IMG/VR virus record: IMGVR_UViG_3300027573_000012 | Coordinates: 1-43,769 of that record | Reading direction: 5' to 3' (one strand) | Origin: a virus | Length of the DNA stretch: 43,769 nucleotides | Part shown: in pieces, positions 13,937 through 21,797 of the stretch | Position numbering within the stretch: the first letter of the stretch is position 1 | Layout of the letters: every line of letters begins with the position of its first letter | The notes under the pieces: model-generated | What the model saw: only the letters and a program-made list of their open reading frames with translations | Told to the model about the DNA's origin: nothing | Databases searched by the model: none | Program-made: the position numbers and the translations under genes

Positions 13937-14884
13937 ATGATTACACAAATCTTCGGTAATAACATTCCTCGAGCCTATAATGACGGGCTCTGGAAGCTAC
14001 GGAGTAGCGGGGTACGGCAGGGCAGCCGAAACGGTACGGTCTTCTCTATCCCAGCTCCCGTTCTACTGACCATACGATACCCCCAGGAGCGGGTCCTCTT
14101 CGACGAGAAGCGCAATGCCAACCCCTTCTTTCATGTCATGGAATTCTGCTGGATGATGGCAGGTTCCAATGACGCTGGCTGGGTCAGTCAGTTCAACAAG
14201 AGGATGATGGAATATGCAGATGATGGGATTCTTCGAGGTGCTTACGGATATAGATGGCAACACGGTGATCAGATTAGAAATACCATCAATCTACTTCGCA
14301 AAGACGCCGGAACTAGACAGGCAGTTATTTCAATGTGGGACCCGGTTTATGATGGACCATCTGCAAGGACTTCCGACCGACCTTGTAATACTCACATTTA
14401 CTTCCGAGTGTCGCCCACGGGTATGCTGAATATGACGGTGTGCAACCGGAGTAACGATTTCATATGGGGTATGCTCGGCGCAAACGCCGTGCATATGACA
14501 CTACTACATGAACTGATCTCCTTTGAAACAGAGATACCACTCGGCGATTATATGGTCTTCTCCAATAACGTTCACGTCTATGAAAAGCATATGAAAGAAT
14601 TGGTGGAAAAGCCGGTACTCGACGACCGATACCCCCTTAACATCATGCCGTTGCTCCACAATGGGGAGCATTACATGGATCTCATCCAGGACTGTAAGGA
14701 TCTCGTGGAGTACGGAGTCCAGAAATCGTTTAGAATTGATTGGATGCGACACGTTGCAGAGCCAATATTCAGGGCCTACATAGACAAAGGAGAAAGGATG
14801 TCTTACATTAAGAGGATAAAGGCTGAGGACTGGCGAGTGGCCTGCAACGAATGGGCAATTCGTGCTAGCTCAAGATTGTCATAG
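13937..14884 (+). CDS. Thymidylate synthase homologue, possible dUMP hydroxymethylase, 315 aa
   Basis: Has the catalytic Cys in DRPCNTHIYF (C150), the RSND loop (171-174) and an Asn in GANAVHM (N183) that in this superfamily favours dUMP over dCMP. GAYGYRWQ matches the YGxxWR region. The stretch that normally carries the WDEW tryptophan of true thymidylate synthases reads GWVSQFNKRMMEY instead; loss of that tryptophan is a feature of the hydroxymethylases. With the glycosyltransferase and aGPT-PPlase-like genes just upstream, a 5-hydroxymethyl-dUMP role is plausible. Plain dTMP synthesis remains the alternative. Confidence 0.85.
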   Translation: MITQIFGNNIPRAYNDGLWKLRSSGVRQGSRNGTVFSIPAPVLLTIRYPQERVLFDEKRNANPFFHVMEFCWMMAGSNDAGWVSQFNKRMMEYADDGILRGAYGYRWQHGDQIRNTINLLRKDAGTRQAVISMWDPVYDGPSARTSDRPCNTHIYFRVSPTGMLNMTVCNRSNDFIWGMLGANAVHMTLLHELISFETEIPLGDYMVFSNNVHVYEKHMKELVEKPVLDDRYPLNIMPLLHNGEHYMDLIQDCKDLVEYGVQKSFRIDWMRHVAEPIFRAYIDKGERMSYIKRIKAEDWRVACNEWAIRASSRLS

Positions 14885-14923
14885 GGTTTACAATGGTACA
14901 TAGGCAAACGGGGTCAAGGGATC

Positions 14924-15052
14924 ATGGAGCAACCAGACTATGGGGAACTCCCCATACAAGACTTCACACATAAACTACTAGAAACATTGCTGATTATAAA
15001 GTATGTCACCTATCTTATATTAGCCTCGCTATGGGTCCAATACTTACTATGA
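14924..15052 (+). CDS. Small membrane protein, 42 aa
   Basis: A 42-codon frame beginning MEQPDYGELPIQDFTHKL with one predicted transmembrane helix (ETLLIIKYVTYLILASLW region). AAGGG lies before the ATG, and its stop overlaps the next gene in ATGA (15049-15052), supporting it as real. Holin-like or lysis activity is possible for so small a membrane protein, but nothing in the sequence shows it. Confidence 0.6.
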   Translation: MEQPDYGELPIQDFTHKLLETLLIIKYVTYLILASLWVQYLL

Positions 15053-15444
15053 GTAAAGCATTGCCGGGGGAGCATTACTGCGAAGCGCATCAAGGCAATC
15101 ACAGTCACTATGCTAAAAAGAATTGCACGGTATGCAGGCTTGAAGCCGAGCATAAAGGGATTGAAGTGAGTAAAGCTAACCAAACACAGATCGGCGGGGA
15201 CCACTATAAGGTGGGAGGTGAGGAGCACTGGGACCGAGCATACCGCCTAGGGTATGATCCGTTCCAGTACATTATCACCAAATGGATTGAACGATGGAAG
15301 AACAAGGGCGGCGTACAGGATCTATACAAAGCGAAACACGCCATTGAAAAGTATATTGAGGTTGCGGAGGCGGAAATACGCCGCGTCCAGGCAAAAAAGG
15401 TAGGGGCAGAACCCCTGCCGAAAGGGTACGTGAACCAAGACTAG
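15049..15444 (+). CDS. DUF3310 protein with N-terminal Cys/His cluster, 131 aa
   Basis: The C-terminal part is a clear DUF3310 domain: QIGGDHYK, GYDPFQYIITKWIERWKN and DLYKAKHAIEKYIE. T7 gp1.7, a nucleotide kinase, carries this domain, so a role in phage nucleotide metabolism is plausible. The N-terminal 35 residues hold CEAHQGNHSH and CTVC, a likely zinc site. The start is set at 15049 by the ATGA overlap with the upstream membrane gene. Confidence 0.85.
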   Translation: MSKALPGEHYCEAHQGNHSHYAKKNCTVCRLEAEHKGIEVSKANQTQIGGDHYKVGGEEHWDRAYRLGYDPFQYIITKWIERWKNKGGVQDLYKAKHAIEKYIEVAEAEIRRVQAKKVGAEPLPKGYVNQD

Positions 15445-15453
15445 GAGAATAAG

Positions 15454-15855
15454 ATGTACTACATTTCACTAAAATTTGAAGCACAGGAAAAGTTTATGGA
15501 GGCGATGAACCTCCTCGATCAGTATGGTATAGGTCTGGATGACTTTGGTAGGCTGCCCAATGGGCATGACGTGGTGAAGCCGAAGATAACCAATCGATTC
15601 AAACAAAAAGGGGTCAACCGCCACTTCGGTATGTCCTTAAAGCTTGGGAAAAAGACCACGACCAAGGGAATGACGGAATACCAGGAAAAGATTTACCGGA
15701 CCATACACAAAATCCTAAAGGCCCAGGAAGGCGGGGTTCTGTCAAGGGTAAAAGTTTCGCAACTGGCAGCGGCTGAAACAGGCATAGCAAGACCATCCCT
15801 CAGCCCGCAGATAACCCTGCTCATACGGTCAGGCTACTTCGACGAGGTGAAGTAG
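15454..15855 (+). CDS. Hypothetical protein with winged-helix-like C-terminus, 133 aa
   Basis: The N-terminal half (MYYISLKFEAQEKFMEAMNL) looks like an alpha/beta unit. The C-terminal half (VSQLAAAETGIARPSLSPQI then LLIRSGYFDEV) has the helix-turn-helix-wing pattern of DNA-binding domains. SD AGGAG at seven bases. As the last gene of the rightward block it could be a regulator, for example of the early-late switch. This is inference. Confidence 0.6.
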   Translation: MYYISLKFEAQEKFMEAMNLLDQYGIGLDDFGRLPNGHDVVKPKITNRFKQKGVNRHFGMSLKLGKKTTTKGMTEYQEKIYRTIHKILKAQEGGVLSRVKVSQLAAAETGIARPSLSPQITLLIRSGYFDEVK

Positions 15856-15893
15856 TGCATAGCTGAGCCCGGTCAGGATGCTAGGCGTTGGCC

Positions 15894-15930
15894 GAGGGGG
15901 CAACGTAAATCCGGGCAACCCCCTCACTTT
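15894..15930 (+). terminator. Terminator between the converging early and late blocks
   Basis: GAGGGGG (15894-15900) pairs with CCCCCTC (15919-15925), followed by ACTTTATT. The interior and flank can form competing pairings (GCCCGG/CCGGGC, CGTTG/CAACG). It lies between the last rightward gene (stop 15855) and the last leftward gene (stop 15929), as expected for a convergent terminator. Confidence 0.7.
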
Positions 15931-16111
15931 ATTGAGGTGTACAGAGTACTGTGAGTTTCTTCTTAGATTTCTTCATATACACGATCAGTACCGTGGTACT
16001 CTCTTGATCAACGACTAGGGTTGTGGCTTGATCAGGACAAACGTAGCTCCTCATTTCAAGCTCCCCGCAAGATTGGAGTAGGAATAGGGTCGCTAACAGT
16101 AGCATCCTCAT
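15929..16111 (-). CDS. Small lipoprotein, 60 aa
   Basis: Signal peptide MRMLLLATLFLLQSC with lipobox LQSC gives a predicted lipid-modified Cys at residue 15. The mature part is about 45 residues with a Lys-rich stretch (MKKSKKKL) and two more Cys. SD AAGGA at seven bases. It is the last gene of the late block, where lysis genes often lie, so an outer-membrane spanin-like role was considered; it lacks the Pro-rich character of typical Rz1. Confidence 0.7.
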   Translation of the reverse strand: MRMLLLATLFLLQSCGELEMRSYVCPDQATTLVVDQESTTVLIVYMKKSKKKLTVLCTPQ

Positions 16112-16268
16112 TGTGAATTCCTTGATTGATCACCAGAAGATGACCATCAGAGATTGCACCCAACCATTCTATCAGTTCTAAATAAGTCCTCGCTGCATTA
16201 GCTGGAATAGTCAGCGTAGGCGACTGAATAAGCGCCAGCAAAGATTTCGCCATATCGCTATGTGTCAC
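16056..16268 (-). CDS. Late hypothetical protein, 70 aa, GTG start
   Basis: A mostly helical 70-residue protein (MAKSLLALIQSPTLTIPANA onward). The GTG start at 16268 overlaps the stop of the fibre gene in GTGA, with GGGG five bases before, so coupled translation is likely. It overlaps the lipoprotein gene by 56 bases. No transmembrane segment of clear strength; function unknown. Confidence 0.6.
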   Translation of the reverse strand: MTHSDMAKSLLALIQSPTLTIPANAARTYLELIEWLGAISDGHLLVINQGIHNEDATVSDPIPTPILRGA

Positions 16269-17287
16269 GTCAGCCCCATTCCCCAAAGAAAGTACGCGGT
16301 ATCACCGTACTTGTGAACAGTACAGACGCTCGCCGCTGCCAGAGTACGAGTTCCCGTAGTTCCTGCAGAACCTGTTTGATCTAACCAATAGATAGTAACA
16401 CCAGGTCCTTGAGCAATGGTGAGGGGCTCTGTATCACGATTAACGACAACCCACGTCGCTCCCTGTGGGAGATTTGGATCGTCGACGCAAGTGAAGGTTA
16501 CAGCTCCCCCAGAACTTTTATTCCATAGCATCCCATTATGGGCCAAATCAAAATTTTGATTCGTTGTCGGGGCATAGCCGGGCATGACATTAAACCCGAT
16601 AGGTCTACCAACATCTGTTCCATCAGTAACCCGACCCCCCGTACCCCAGTCAGCAGTCGTTACAGGTCCACTTAGAGTCCAGGTTCCTGTGATAACTTCA
16701 CTCGCTGCCACGCGAGTTAAGACTGCACCATCAGTGATCTGAGTTTCCGCGATAGTTATCGAGGACTGATGATCTACAACGGCTGCTCCTGGAATATTCA
16801 TAGCAGCATTCGTAAAGTTCCACGCACCAGTGATAGTCTCTGCCGCCGCAACACGAGCCAGTATGGCTCCGTCAGTAATCTGAGTCTCTGCAAAGGTCGC
16901 CGAGGAGATGGGGCCAGAAATATCCGAGCCATCATGGAGGACATTACGGAAAGCACCGTCAGCCCAAATCCGCACCGGATTGGAGGTATTGGCGATCCAT
17001 TGCATCCTAGTCAAACCGGCAATGACCGCCCGCATATCATTCGTAGCCGCGCGGTAAAATCCCGATGAGGTTTCCCCTGCCCATGTGATACCAGGAGCTG
17101 CGACTGTACCGTCAGCATTCTGGAAGGGTACGAGCATACCGCCCTTCCCACTCCGCGACAAGGAATCTTGGAGTTCCGCTGCAAGATCCGACATAGTCGG
17201 ATTCGCCCACGAGGTATCAATAGTTGTCCCTGTTACTACCGGATTACCAGCAGGGAGGCTATAGTTTCCACTTCCATCACGAGGCAT
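16265..17287 (-). CDS. Tail fibre/receptor-binding type protein, 340 aa
   Basis: Starts MPRDGSGNYSLPAGNPVVTG, a very common N-terminus of phage tail-associated proteins, followed by MSDLAAELQDSLSRSGKGG. The middle has two copies of an AETQITDGAxLxRVAAxE motif (about 35 residues each), typical of a trimeric fibre shaft. The C-terminal 120 residues are beta-rich and could bind receptor. ATG at 17287 is preferred over an upstream in-frame start. It overlaps the ejection-type protein by 11 bases. Confidence 0.8.
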   Translation of the reverse strand: MPRDGSGNYSLPAGNPVVTGTTIDTSWANPTMSDLAAELQDSLSRSGKGGMLVPFQNADGTVAAPGITWAGETSSGFYRAATNDMRAVIAGLTRMQWIANTSNPVRIWADGAFRNVLHDGSDISGPISSATFAETQITDGAILARVAAAETITGAWNFTNAAMNIPGAAVVDHQSSITIAETQITDGAVLTRVAASEVITGTWTLSGPVTTADWGTGGRVTDGTDVGRPIGFNVMPGYAPTTNQNFDLAHNGMLWNKSSGGAVTFTCVDDPNLPQGATWVVVNRDTEPLTIAQGPGVTIYWLDQTGSAGTTGTRTLAAASVCTVHKYGDTAYFLWGMGLT

Positions 17288-18953
17288 CTTGTGCTCCCAA
17301 TACGATAGCAGCATCGCGAGCACTGAAACCTGCGGCTGCCAGTTCTTTCCTCAATTTCTTCTTCATAATCTTCGTTAACCTCTGTCCTCGGAGCTGGCCC
17401 GACAATGCCCTCTGAACTGTCTTTGAGGCAAATCCGTAGCCCCCGAGTATAGCCATCCCTAAGGCTGCTCCTGCTCCAGTAAGACCCCCAAGTGCGATCA
17501 TGGGACTCGCAGCCGCTGAGGTTGCTGCAAGGGTAACGAAAGCACCTTGCTTAGAGGGGAAGTTCTCCAGTGACTCAACACCCGCCTCAGCGCCCTTCTG
17601 TAACATGGACTTTTTCTGTGGGTTTAGCGACTTACGGGAAGCCTCGGCCAACCTCGTTGGAGAAAACTTATTCTTTTTCTCAACTGCCTTTAGAAAAGCT
17701 TTCCCCGCCGAGTAATGATCGGAGACATCCTTATATCGTTGCCAGATATCAGCCTTGCCGCCGTGATATTTCCCCGACGGTCCGGGCTTCTTACCCCCGA
17801 TCAAGTTAGCCTTCAGTAATTCATCGAGTTCTTGGGAATACTTCTTAATAATGGGCTTCTGTACTCCCGCTACCTTAGGAAACAGTTCTCCAAGAGTTGT
17901 CTTAAGAGCAATAAATTGCGCTCCAGTAAGGGTCTGTCCAGGTTTAATGGTACTCACCATTCCATTCGTGTGTTTAGTAAGTAGATCATCTAACCAAGGA
18001 TCCGCCATTGGAGTCTTAAACTTGAGAGCACGTACACTTTCTTTCTTAATTTCCTCAAAGGCATGGTCATCCCAGAATCTCTTTACCTTGTCAATTACGA
18101 CATCTATCGAATCATCTTTTTTAACAAGGTACTCATCAGGGATCCAGGGATTGGAGACATCGTGAGGCATTGCCTTTTCTCCGGCGAACCGTCGGAGATC
18201 TTTAATCGCTGTATTATACTGACCTCTGAGTTTCCCACCCGCTCCCGCAATGTTCGCTATCAGGGTATTGTAAAACATCTTAACTAGACCATTCTCGGCT
18301 GACTGTGACAGAGGGATGAACATACCGGGGTTCATCTTCTGCATTCTATTAGCTTCATGAGTGATCTTTGTAAGACCGCCGGAAATCATATTCCCTGCGC
18401 CACGGAAGGCTTTGGAGAGGACAGCGCCCCCTGCGGCAGAGCCTAGCGTATCTCCCAGGCGCTCACCTGGATCTGATAGTGCGAGACCTACTGCACCGCC
18501 CTCAGCGGCTGCCTGCCCCGCCTTGGTAGCAAGGGCCTTGCTTAACCCTCCCGTGCCTCGACCGGCTACTCGAGCAGCCATACCAGCGCCCCCGCCTATG
18601 GGCAAAGTGGCGGCTATCTCACTGGTCAGCTTGCCTGCCATCCCGGCCTTGGTAGACGTAAGATCCTGATCAAGCTCCGTCTGCTCTTGGATGGCCTCGT
18701 CACTGGCCCAATCAGGGGTGATGGCCTCTGGCAAAGCCAGATTCGCTACGCGACGACCTACGTTAGCGCCTCCGGCGCCGAGTCCCGCTGCAAAATTTTG
18801 CAGCGAGGAATCAGAGGCGGCACTTCCCGCTCCCTCGTAGCCGAAGTCCTCGGGCTTGGCGATACCTTGCTGTATCGCCATCGTTGAAACCATATGCTTC
18901 TTGGTCCCATCAGGGACGGTTATAGTCTTACCATTTGGGAGTTGAACATCCAT
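17277..18953 (-). CDS. Putative internal virion/DNA ejection protein, 558 aa
   Basis: Large, Ala/Gly-rich protein. Two hydrophobic Gly-Ala stretches (residues about 110-185 and about 490-520) flank a helical, charged middle, a composition often found in podovirus inner-core proteins that form a trans-envelope channel. The N-terminus VQLPNGKTITVPDGT is shared with many phage structural proteins. It lies in the tail/ejection group downstream of the nozzle gene. No transglycosylase motif was recognised. Confidence 0.65.
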   Translation of the reverse strand: MDVQLPNGKTITVPDGTKKHMVSTMAIQQGIAKPEDFGYEGAGSAASDSSLQNFAAGLGAGGANVGRRVANLALPEAITPDWASDEAIQEQTELDQDLTSTKAGMAGKLTSEIAATLPIGGGAGMAARVAGRGTGGLSKALATKAGQAAAEGGAVGLALSDPGERLGDTLGSAAGGAVLSKAFRGAGNMISGGLTKITHEANRMQKMNPGMFIPLSQSAENGLVKMFYNTLIANIAGAGGKLRGQYNTAIKDLRRFAGEKAMPHDVSNPWIPDEYLVKKDDSIDVVIDKVKRFWDDHAFEEIKKESVRALKFKTPMADPWLDDLLTKHTNGMVSTIKPGQTLTGAQFIALKTTLGELFPKVAGVQKPIIKKYSQELDELLKANLIGGKKPGPSGKYHGGKADIWQRYKDVSDHYSAGKAFLKAVEKKNKFSPTRLAEASRKSLNPQKKSMLQKGAEAGVESLENFPSKQGAFVTLAATSAAASPMIALGGLTGAGAALGMAILGGYGFASKTVQRALSGQLRGQRLTKIMKKKLRKELAAAGFSARDAAIVLGAQDAS

Positions 18954-19852
18954 TACCGAGGCACCTCATCCCATGGAATAAGACCTGAGGAGGGAGCCAC
19001 TCCCCCTTCAGGGGCCGTGGGCGCTGAGGGATCCTCACCCTGCCCAAAGCCAAGATTGTCGGCATGATCACCATATACGCTATAGACCCACTCTTCATCA
19101 AACAGCGGAGCATCATTAGCGAACTGCTTCTTCAGTGCATTATTCGCTATCCCTTGGAGGCGAGCAATGCCCTGTTTTATGACCTCTACAGAAGAATCAG
19201 GGCCTATATTGGCCGACGCCCACGAGGCTCTTTCAGGGGCAGTAAGGGCAGAACCGAACATATCATTACGAGTTGGAAGGGTGTATATTTGATCGTACAA
19301 TGCCCACCAATTCTGTTGATCTCTCATTCCTTGCGTGCCAAAAGGAGTATATTTAGTGAGGAGATTAGATGCAGTACCCTCGCCAAATCCAGTACTGGAA
19401 GCATAATCATCTTGGAACATATCAGCCAATCTATTCAAGTCATCAACACCGCTAATGACCGCCATAGTCTTCTTCTGAGCTGCTACTGGGGGAGCTCTCC
19501 TTTGCTTCTGCATAGACTTGGCGAGCATATTCTTTTCAGTCGCCATATGGTGACGCTTCATCTCCTCTAATTCTTCATACTGCAAGGCACGACTCAAGCC
19601 CTGCTGCTCAGCCATCTGGTCGTAATAGCCCTTGGTCAGATCACGTTGCTTCTGGGACTCCATCTCCTTGGCACGGGTAGCAAACTGATCAGATACATCA
19701 GCGTGGAGGGAGCCGCCAAAAGTCTGTGATGTAGGATCCCCTGAGAGTATAGCGAGTTGGGCGACTTCTTTGCGCTTCCGGAGGGCGTCAGCTAACCCCT
19801 TCATTTGGGATTCATCTCGGCCTTGACCAAGGAGAATTTGCATCGGATCCAT
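18953..19852 (-). CDS. Putative internal virion protein, 299 aa
   Basis: A helical, Gln/Met/Ala-rich protein with long coiled-coil-like segments (ADALRKRKEVAQLAILSGD and QYEELEEMKRHHMATEKNML). The C-terminus is Pro-rich (PSAPTAPEGG). Start and stop touch its neighbours (TAATG type). Together with 17277 and 19852 it forms the likely ejection-protein group. The family is not named; the role is from position and composition. Confidence 0.55.
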   Translation of the reverse strand: MDPMQILLGQGRDESQMKGLADALRKRKEVAQLAILSGDPTSQTFGGSLHADVSDQFATRAKEMESQKQRDLTKGYYDQMAEQQGLSRALQYEELEEMKRHHMATEKNMLAKSMQKQRRAPPVAAQKKTMAVISGVDDLNRLADMFQDDYASSTGFGEGTASNLLTKYTPFGTQGMRDQQNWWALYDQIYTLPTRNDMFGSALTAPERASWASANIGPDSSVEVIKQGIARLQGIANNALKKQFANDAPLFDEEWVYSVYGDHADNLGFGQGEDPSAPTAPEGGVAPSSGLIPWDEVPR

Positions 19853-20514
19853 TACTTGTTCCTCAAGAACTCTAGCAACTTCTTCCGCGACTCTGCCAGT
19901 TCCTCGCTATACTTCCCTACGTCCTTCTTACCACGCAAGCGAGCAGCGATAGTCCCCAGATGCTCTATAGGGTGAGCCGCTGTATACATACGACCTCCAC
20001 CCGTATACCGTCCCTCGGGGGTCTCCATCTCACGGAGCTTCTCGGCGTAGTTCAGTTTACGATTCGTACCCTCCATACCCAGGATCTGATTAAGAGCATC
20101 AGGGTTATCCCATATGGATCCGCTTCCAGCGGATCCATCAGCAACGGGTGGACCCATAGGGGAAGGCGAGCTTGTCGGTGGACCCACCGGCGTCGGAGGA
20201 GTTCTACCCTGACCGTATACCGTCGGAGGAGCCATCGGCTCGGGCGTAGGCCCGAGCTGTGGCATAGGAGGAGCCGCACCCTGAGGTGGACCCACTGGGG
20301 GAGCTGCCCCCGGTGGAGGTCCAGGCGGCGGCGCTACGGGAGCAGGATGGGGATCGGCTACCGGAGTCGGTAATGTCGACTTCTCCAATAGCTCTCTGAG
20401 CTTCTGAGCCAGAAGTACATTACTCGGGGCAGCATACTTCTTCTCCCCGCTTAACGGCGACCTCAGCCAATCAGGCATACTGAGCTTTGGCAGTGGATTG
20501 TCAAATAAGGGCAT
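19852..20514 (-). CDS. Proline-rich virion-associated protein, 220 aa
   Basis: An N-terminal segment (MPLFDNPLPKLSMPDWLRSP) and a C-terminal helical Lys/Arg-rich end flank a central region of about 70 residues that is mostly Pro, Gly and Ala, certainly disordered. The 3' end touches the next gene's start. Likely a minor structural or ejection protein; no catalytic motif. Part of the central Pro-rich region also gives long antisense frames, which are not genes. Confidence 0.6.
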   Translation of the reverse strand: MPLFDNPLPKLSMPDWLRSPLSGEKKYAAPSNVLLAQKLRELLEKSTLPTPVADPHPAPVAPPPGPPPGAAPPVGPPQGAAPPMPQLGPTPEPMAPPTVYGQGRTPPTPVGPPTSSPSPMGPPVADGSAGSGSIWDNPDALNQILGMEGTNRKLNYAEKLREMETPEGRYTGGGRMYTAAHPIEHLGTIAARLRGKKDVGKYSEELAESRKKLLEFLRNK

Positions 20515-20524
20515 CGTATATCTC

Positions 20525-21397
20525 CTAACCGAACGCCATAGCGCCAGCGCCGAGGCCGCTCATTAGCGAATTCCAGCCTGCATTGCGAGCATTGTATTGA
20601 TCCATTGAGGCCCCATACTGATTCTGAGCAGCCCCAGAGTAGTCAACCCCTTGTGATACGCCAGCCTGCGAGAATCCGGGCATACTCGGCATACCGACTT
20701 GCTGCCCAGAGATCAACGCGTTGATCTCATTGAGGGAGAACCCTCTACGCTGCATCTCCTCGGCGACCTGGGACTGCCTGACCGTATTGCCGAATCCAGC
20801 ATTAGCGAGGTTCATTCCATGGACCCGGGATCCCTCGGCTCCGCCTTCACGGATCGAGGAGAACATGGCCTGATTGTAAGCGTCATTCTCTTGCTCACCA
20901 GTCTCACTGAGCGCTCTGTCATAGGCTTCATCGCCGGGCCTCAGTCCCTGATTTCGTAGGGCCGCAGCTTGACTCTCCTTCTGCTTCTCAAAGCGAGGGT
21001 CAAGGCGACTGGTCGCCTGCCCATAGGAGGCGTCTATCGCCTGCTGCCTCGCAGCGTCACCCGTACCTGCACCGGTCTGATAAGGGTTGAACTTGCCCCA
21101 GTCCATTGAGGGGCCCAGCTCTTCTCCCACACGACCGAACATATTCTGGGCATAGCCAGTTCGCTGAGCCCCTAGCTTCATCTGGGAGTCAAGCGAAGCC
21201 TGCTCCGCAGGGCTGAGCTTTATGTTCTGAGACCAGGACCCTCCGGGTCCCTTCTCCCACGTTGAGGATCCCCAAGGCGTATACTGGTCAGGACGATTCG
21301 CCTGAGTCTGATACTCCAGCATCTGCTGGTTAGAGGCAGCGGTCTTCTCCGCGGCCCCTGTATAATCAGGCGGCGGTGGAGTGCTCTTCTTTCCCAT
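20525..21397 (-). CDS. Putative internal/ejection structural protein, 290 aa
   Basis: Begins MGKKSTPPPPDYTGAAE and contains QYTPWGSSTWEKG and SPAEQASLDSQ, a pattern frequent in podovirus structural proteins near the nozzle and ejection genes. Gln, Gly and Ala rich, helical, with a hydrophobic Gly-rich C-terminus (SLMSGLGAGAMAFG). It overlaps the acetyltransferase-fold gene by 32 bases. Virion location is inferred from neighbours. Confidence 0.6.
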   Translation of the reverse strand: MGKKSTPPPPDYTGAAEKTAASNQQMLEYQTQANRPDQYTPWGSSTWEKGPGGSWSQNIKLSPAEQASLDSQMKLGAQRTGYAQNMFGRVGEELGPSMDWGKFNPYQTGAGTGDAARQQAIDASYGQATSRLDPRFEKQKESQAAALRNQGLRPGDEAYDRALSETGEQENDAYNQAMFSSIREGGAEGSRVHGMNLANAGFGNTVRQSQVAEEMQRRGFSLNEINALISGQQVGMPSMPGFSQAGVSQGVDYSGAAQNQYGASMDQYNARNAGWNSLMSGLGAGAMAFG

Positions 21398-21797
21398 ACC
21401 ATTCCTCTTTACGCAGTTGAGTGACTACGTAGTCAATGCCGACTTTATATCCGTCTTTTATACGGTAAATCTCTTTAAAACCCATGTGAGCGTTGAATTT
21501 CAACGCCTTGTGGTTATCCCCGGGGGTCACCCCAATGATGACACCCTTCTTACAAGTCTTGAACACATAATCCATCACTTCCTGGGAAAAGCCACGGCGG
21601 AAAACAAAGGGATCCTCTACTGCTATGTGGATAGTTCCTGAATTATATGACCAGTTGTCGATCGCAACAGCGGCCACGATCTCATAGTTGCGGTACGCAA
21701 CTATCCCCCTCATATCTTCGCAAAGTAGGGGCTTCGCCCTATCCGAGAGCCACTTCCACTCGTGCTCATGCTGCAATTTCGTAAAGCGATATCTCAC
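21366..21797 (-). CDS. T7 gp13-like internal protein with GNAT fold, 143 aa
   Basis: The C-terminal half, VTPGDNHKALKFNAHMGFKE followed by RIKDGYKVGIDYVV, resembles the GNAT-type acetyltransferase fold of T7 gp13 and relatives. These are needed for virion assembly rather than for known acetylation. The GTG at 21797 overlaps the nozzle stop in GTGA with CAGGGA before it, so it is preferred over an upstream GTG at 21830. Lies in the same place in the tail gene order as gp13 in T7-like phages. Confidence 0.7.
   Translation of the reverse strand: MRYRFTKLQHEHEWKWLSDRAKPLLCEDMRGIVAYRNYEIVAAVAIDNWSYNSGTIHIAVEDPFVFRRGFSQEVMDYVFKTCKKGVIIGVTPGDNHKALKFNAHMGFKEIYRIKDGYKVGIDYVVTQLRKEEWYGKEEHSTAA

Noticed and set aside
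13937-14884. dCMP hydroxymethylase
   Set aside because: The base-selecting residue in GANAVHM is Asn, as in enzymes acting on dUMP, not the Asp of T4 dCMP hydroxymethylase.
15929-16111. The small lipoprotein as an Rz1 spanin
   Set aside because: It has a lipobox but lacks a Pro-rich body and there is no overlapping Rz-like inner-membrane gene.
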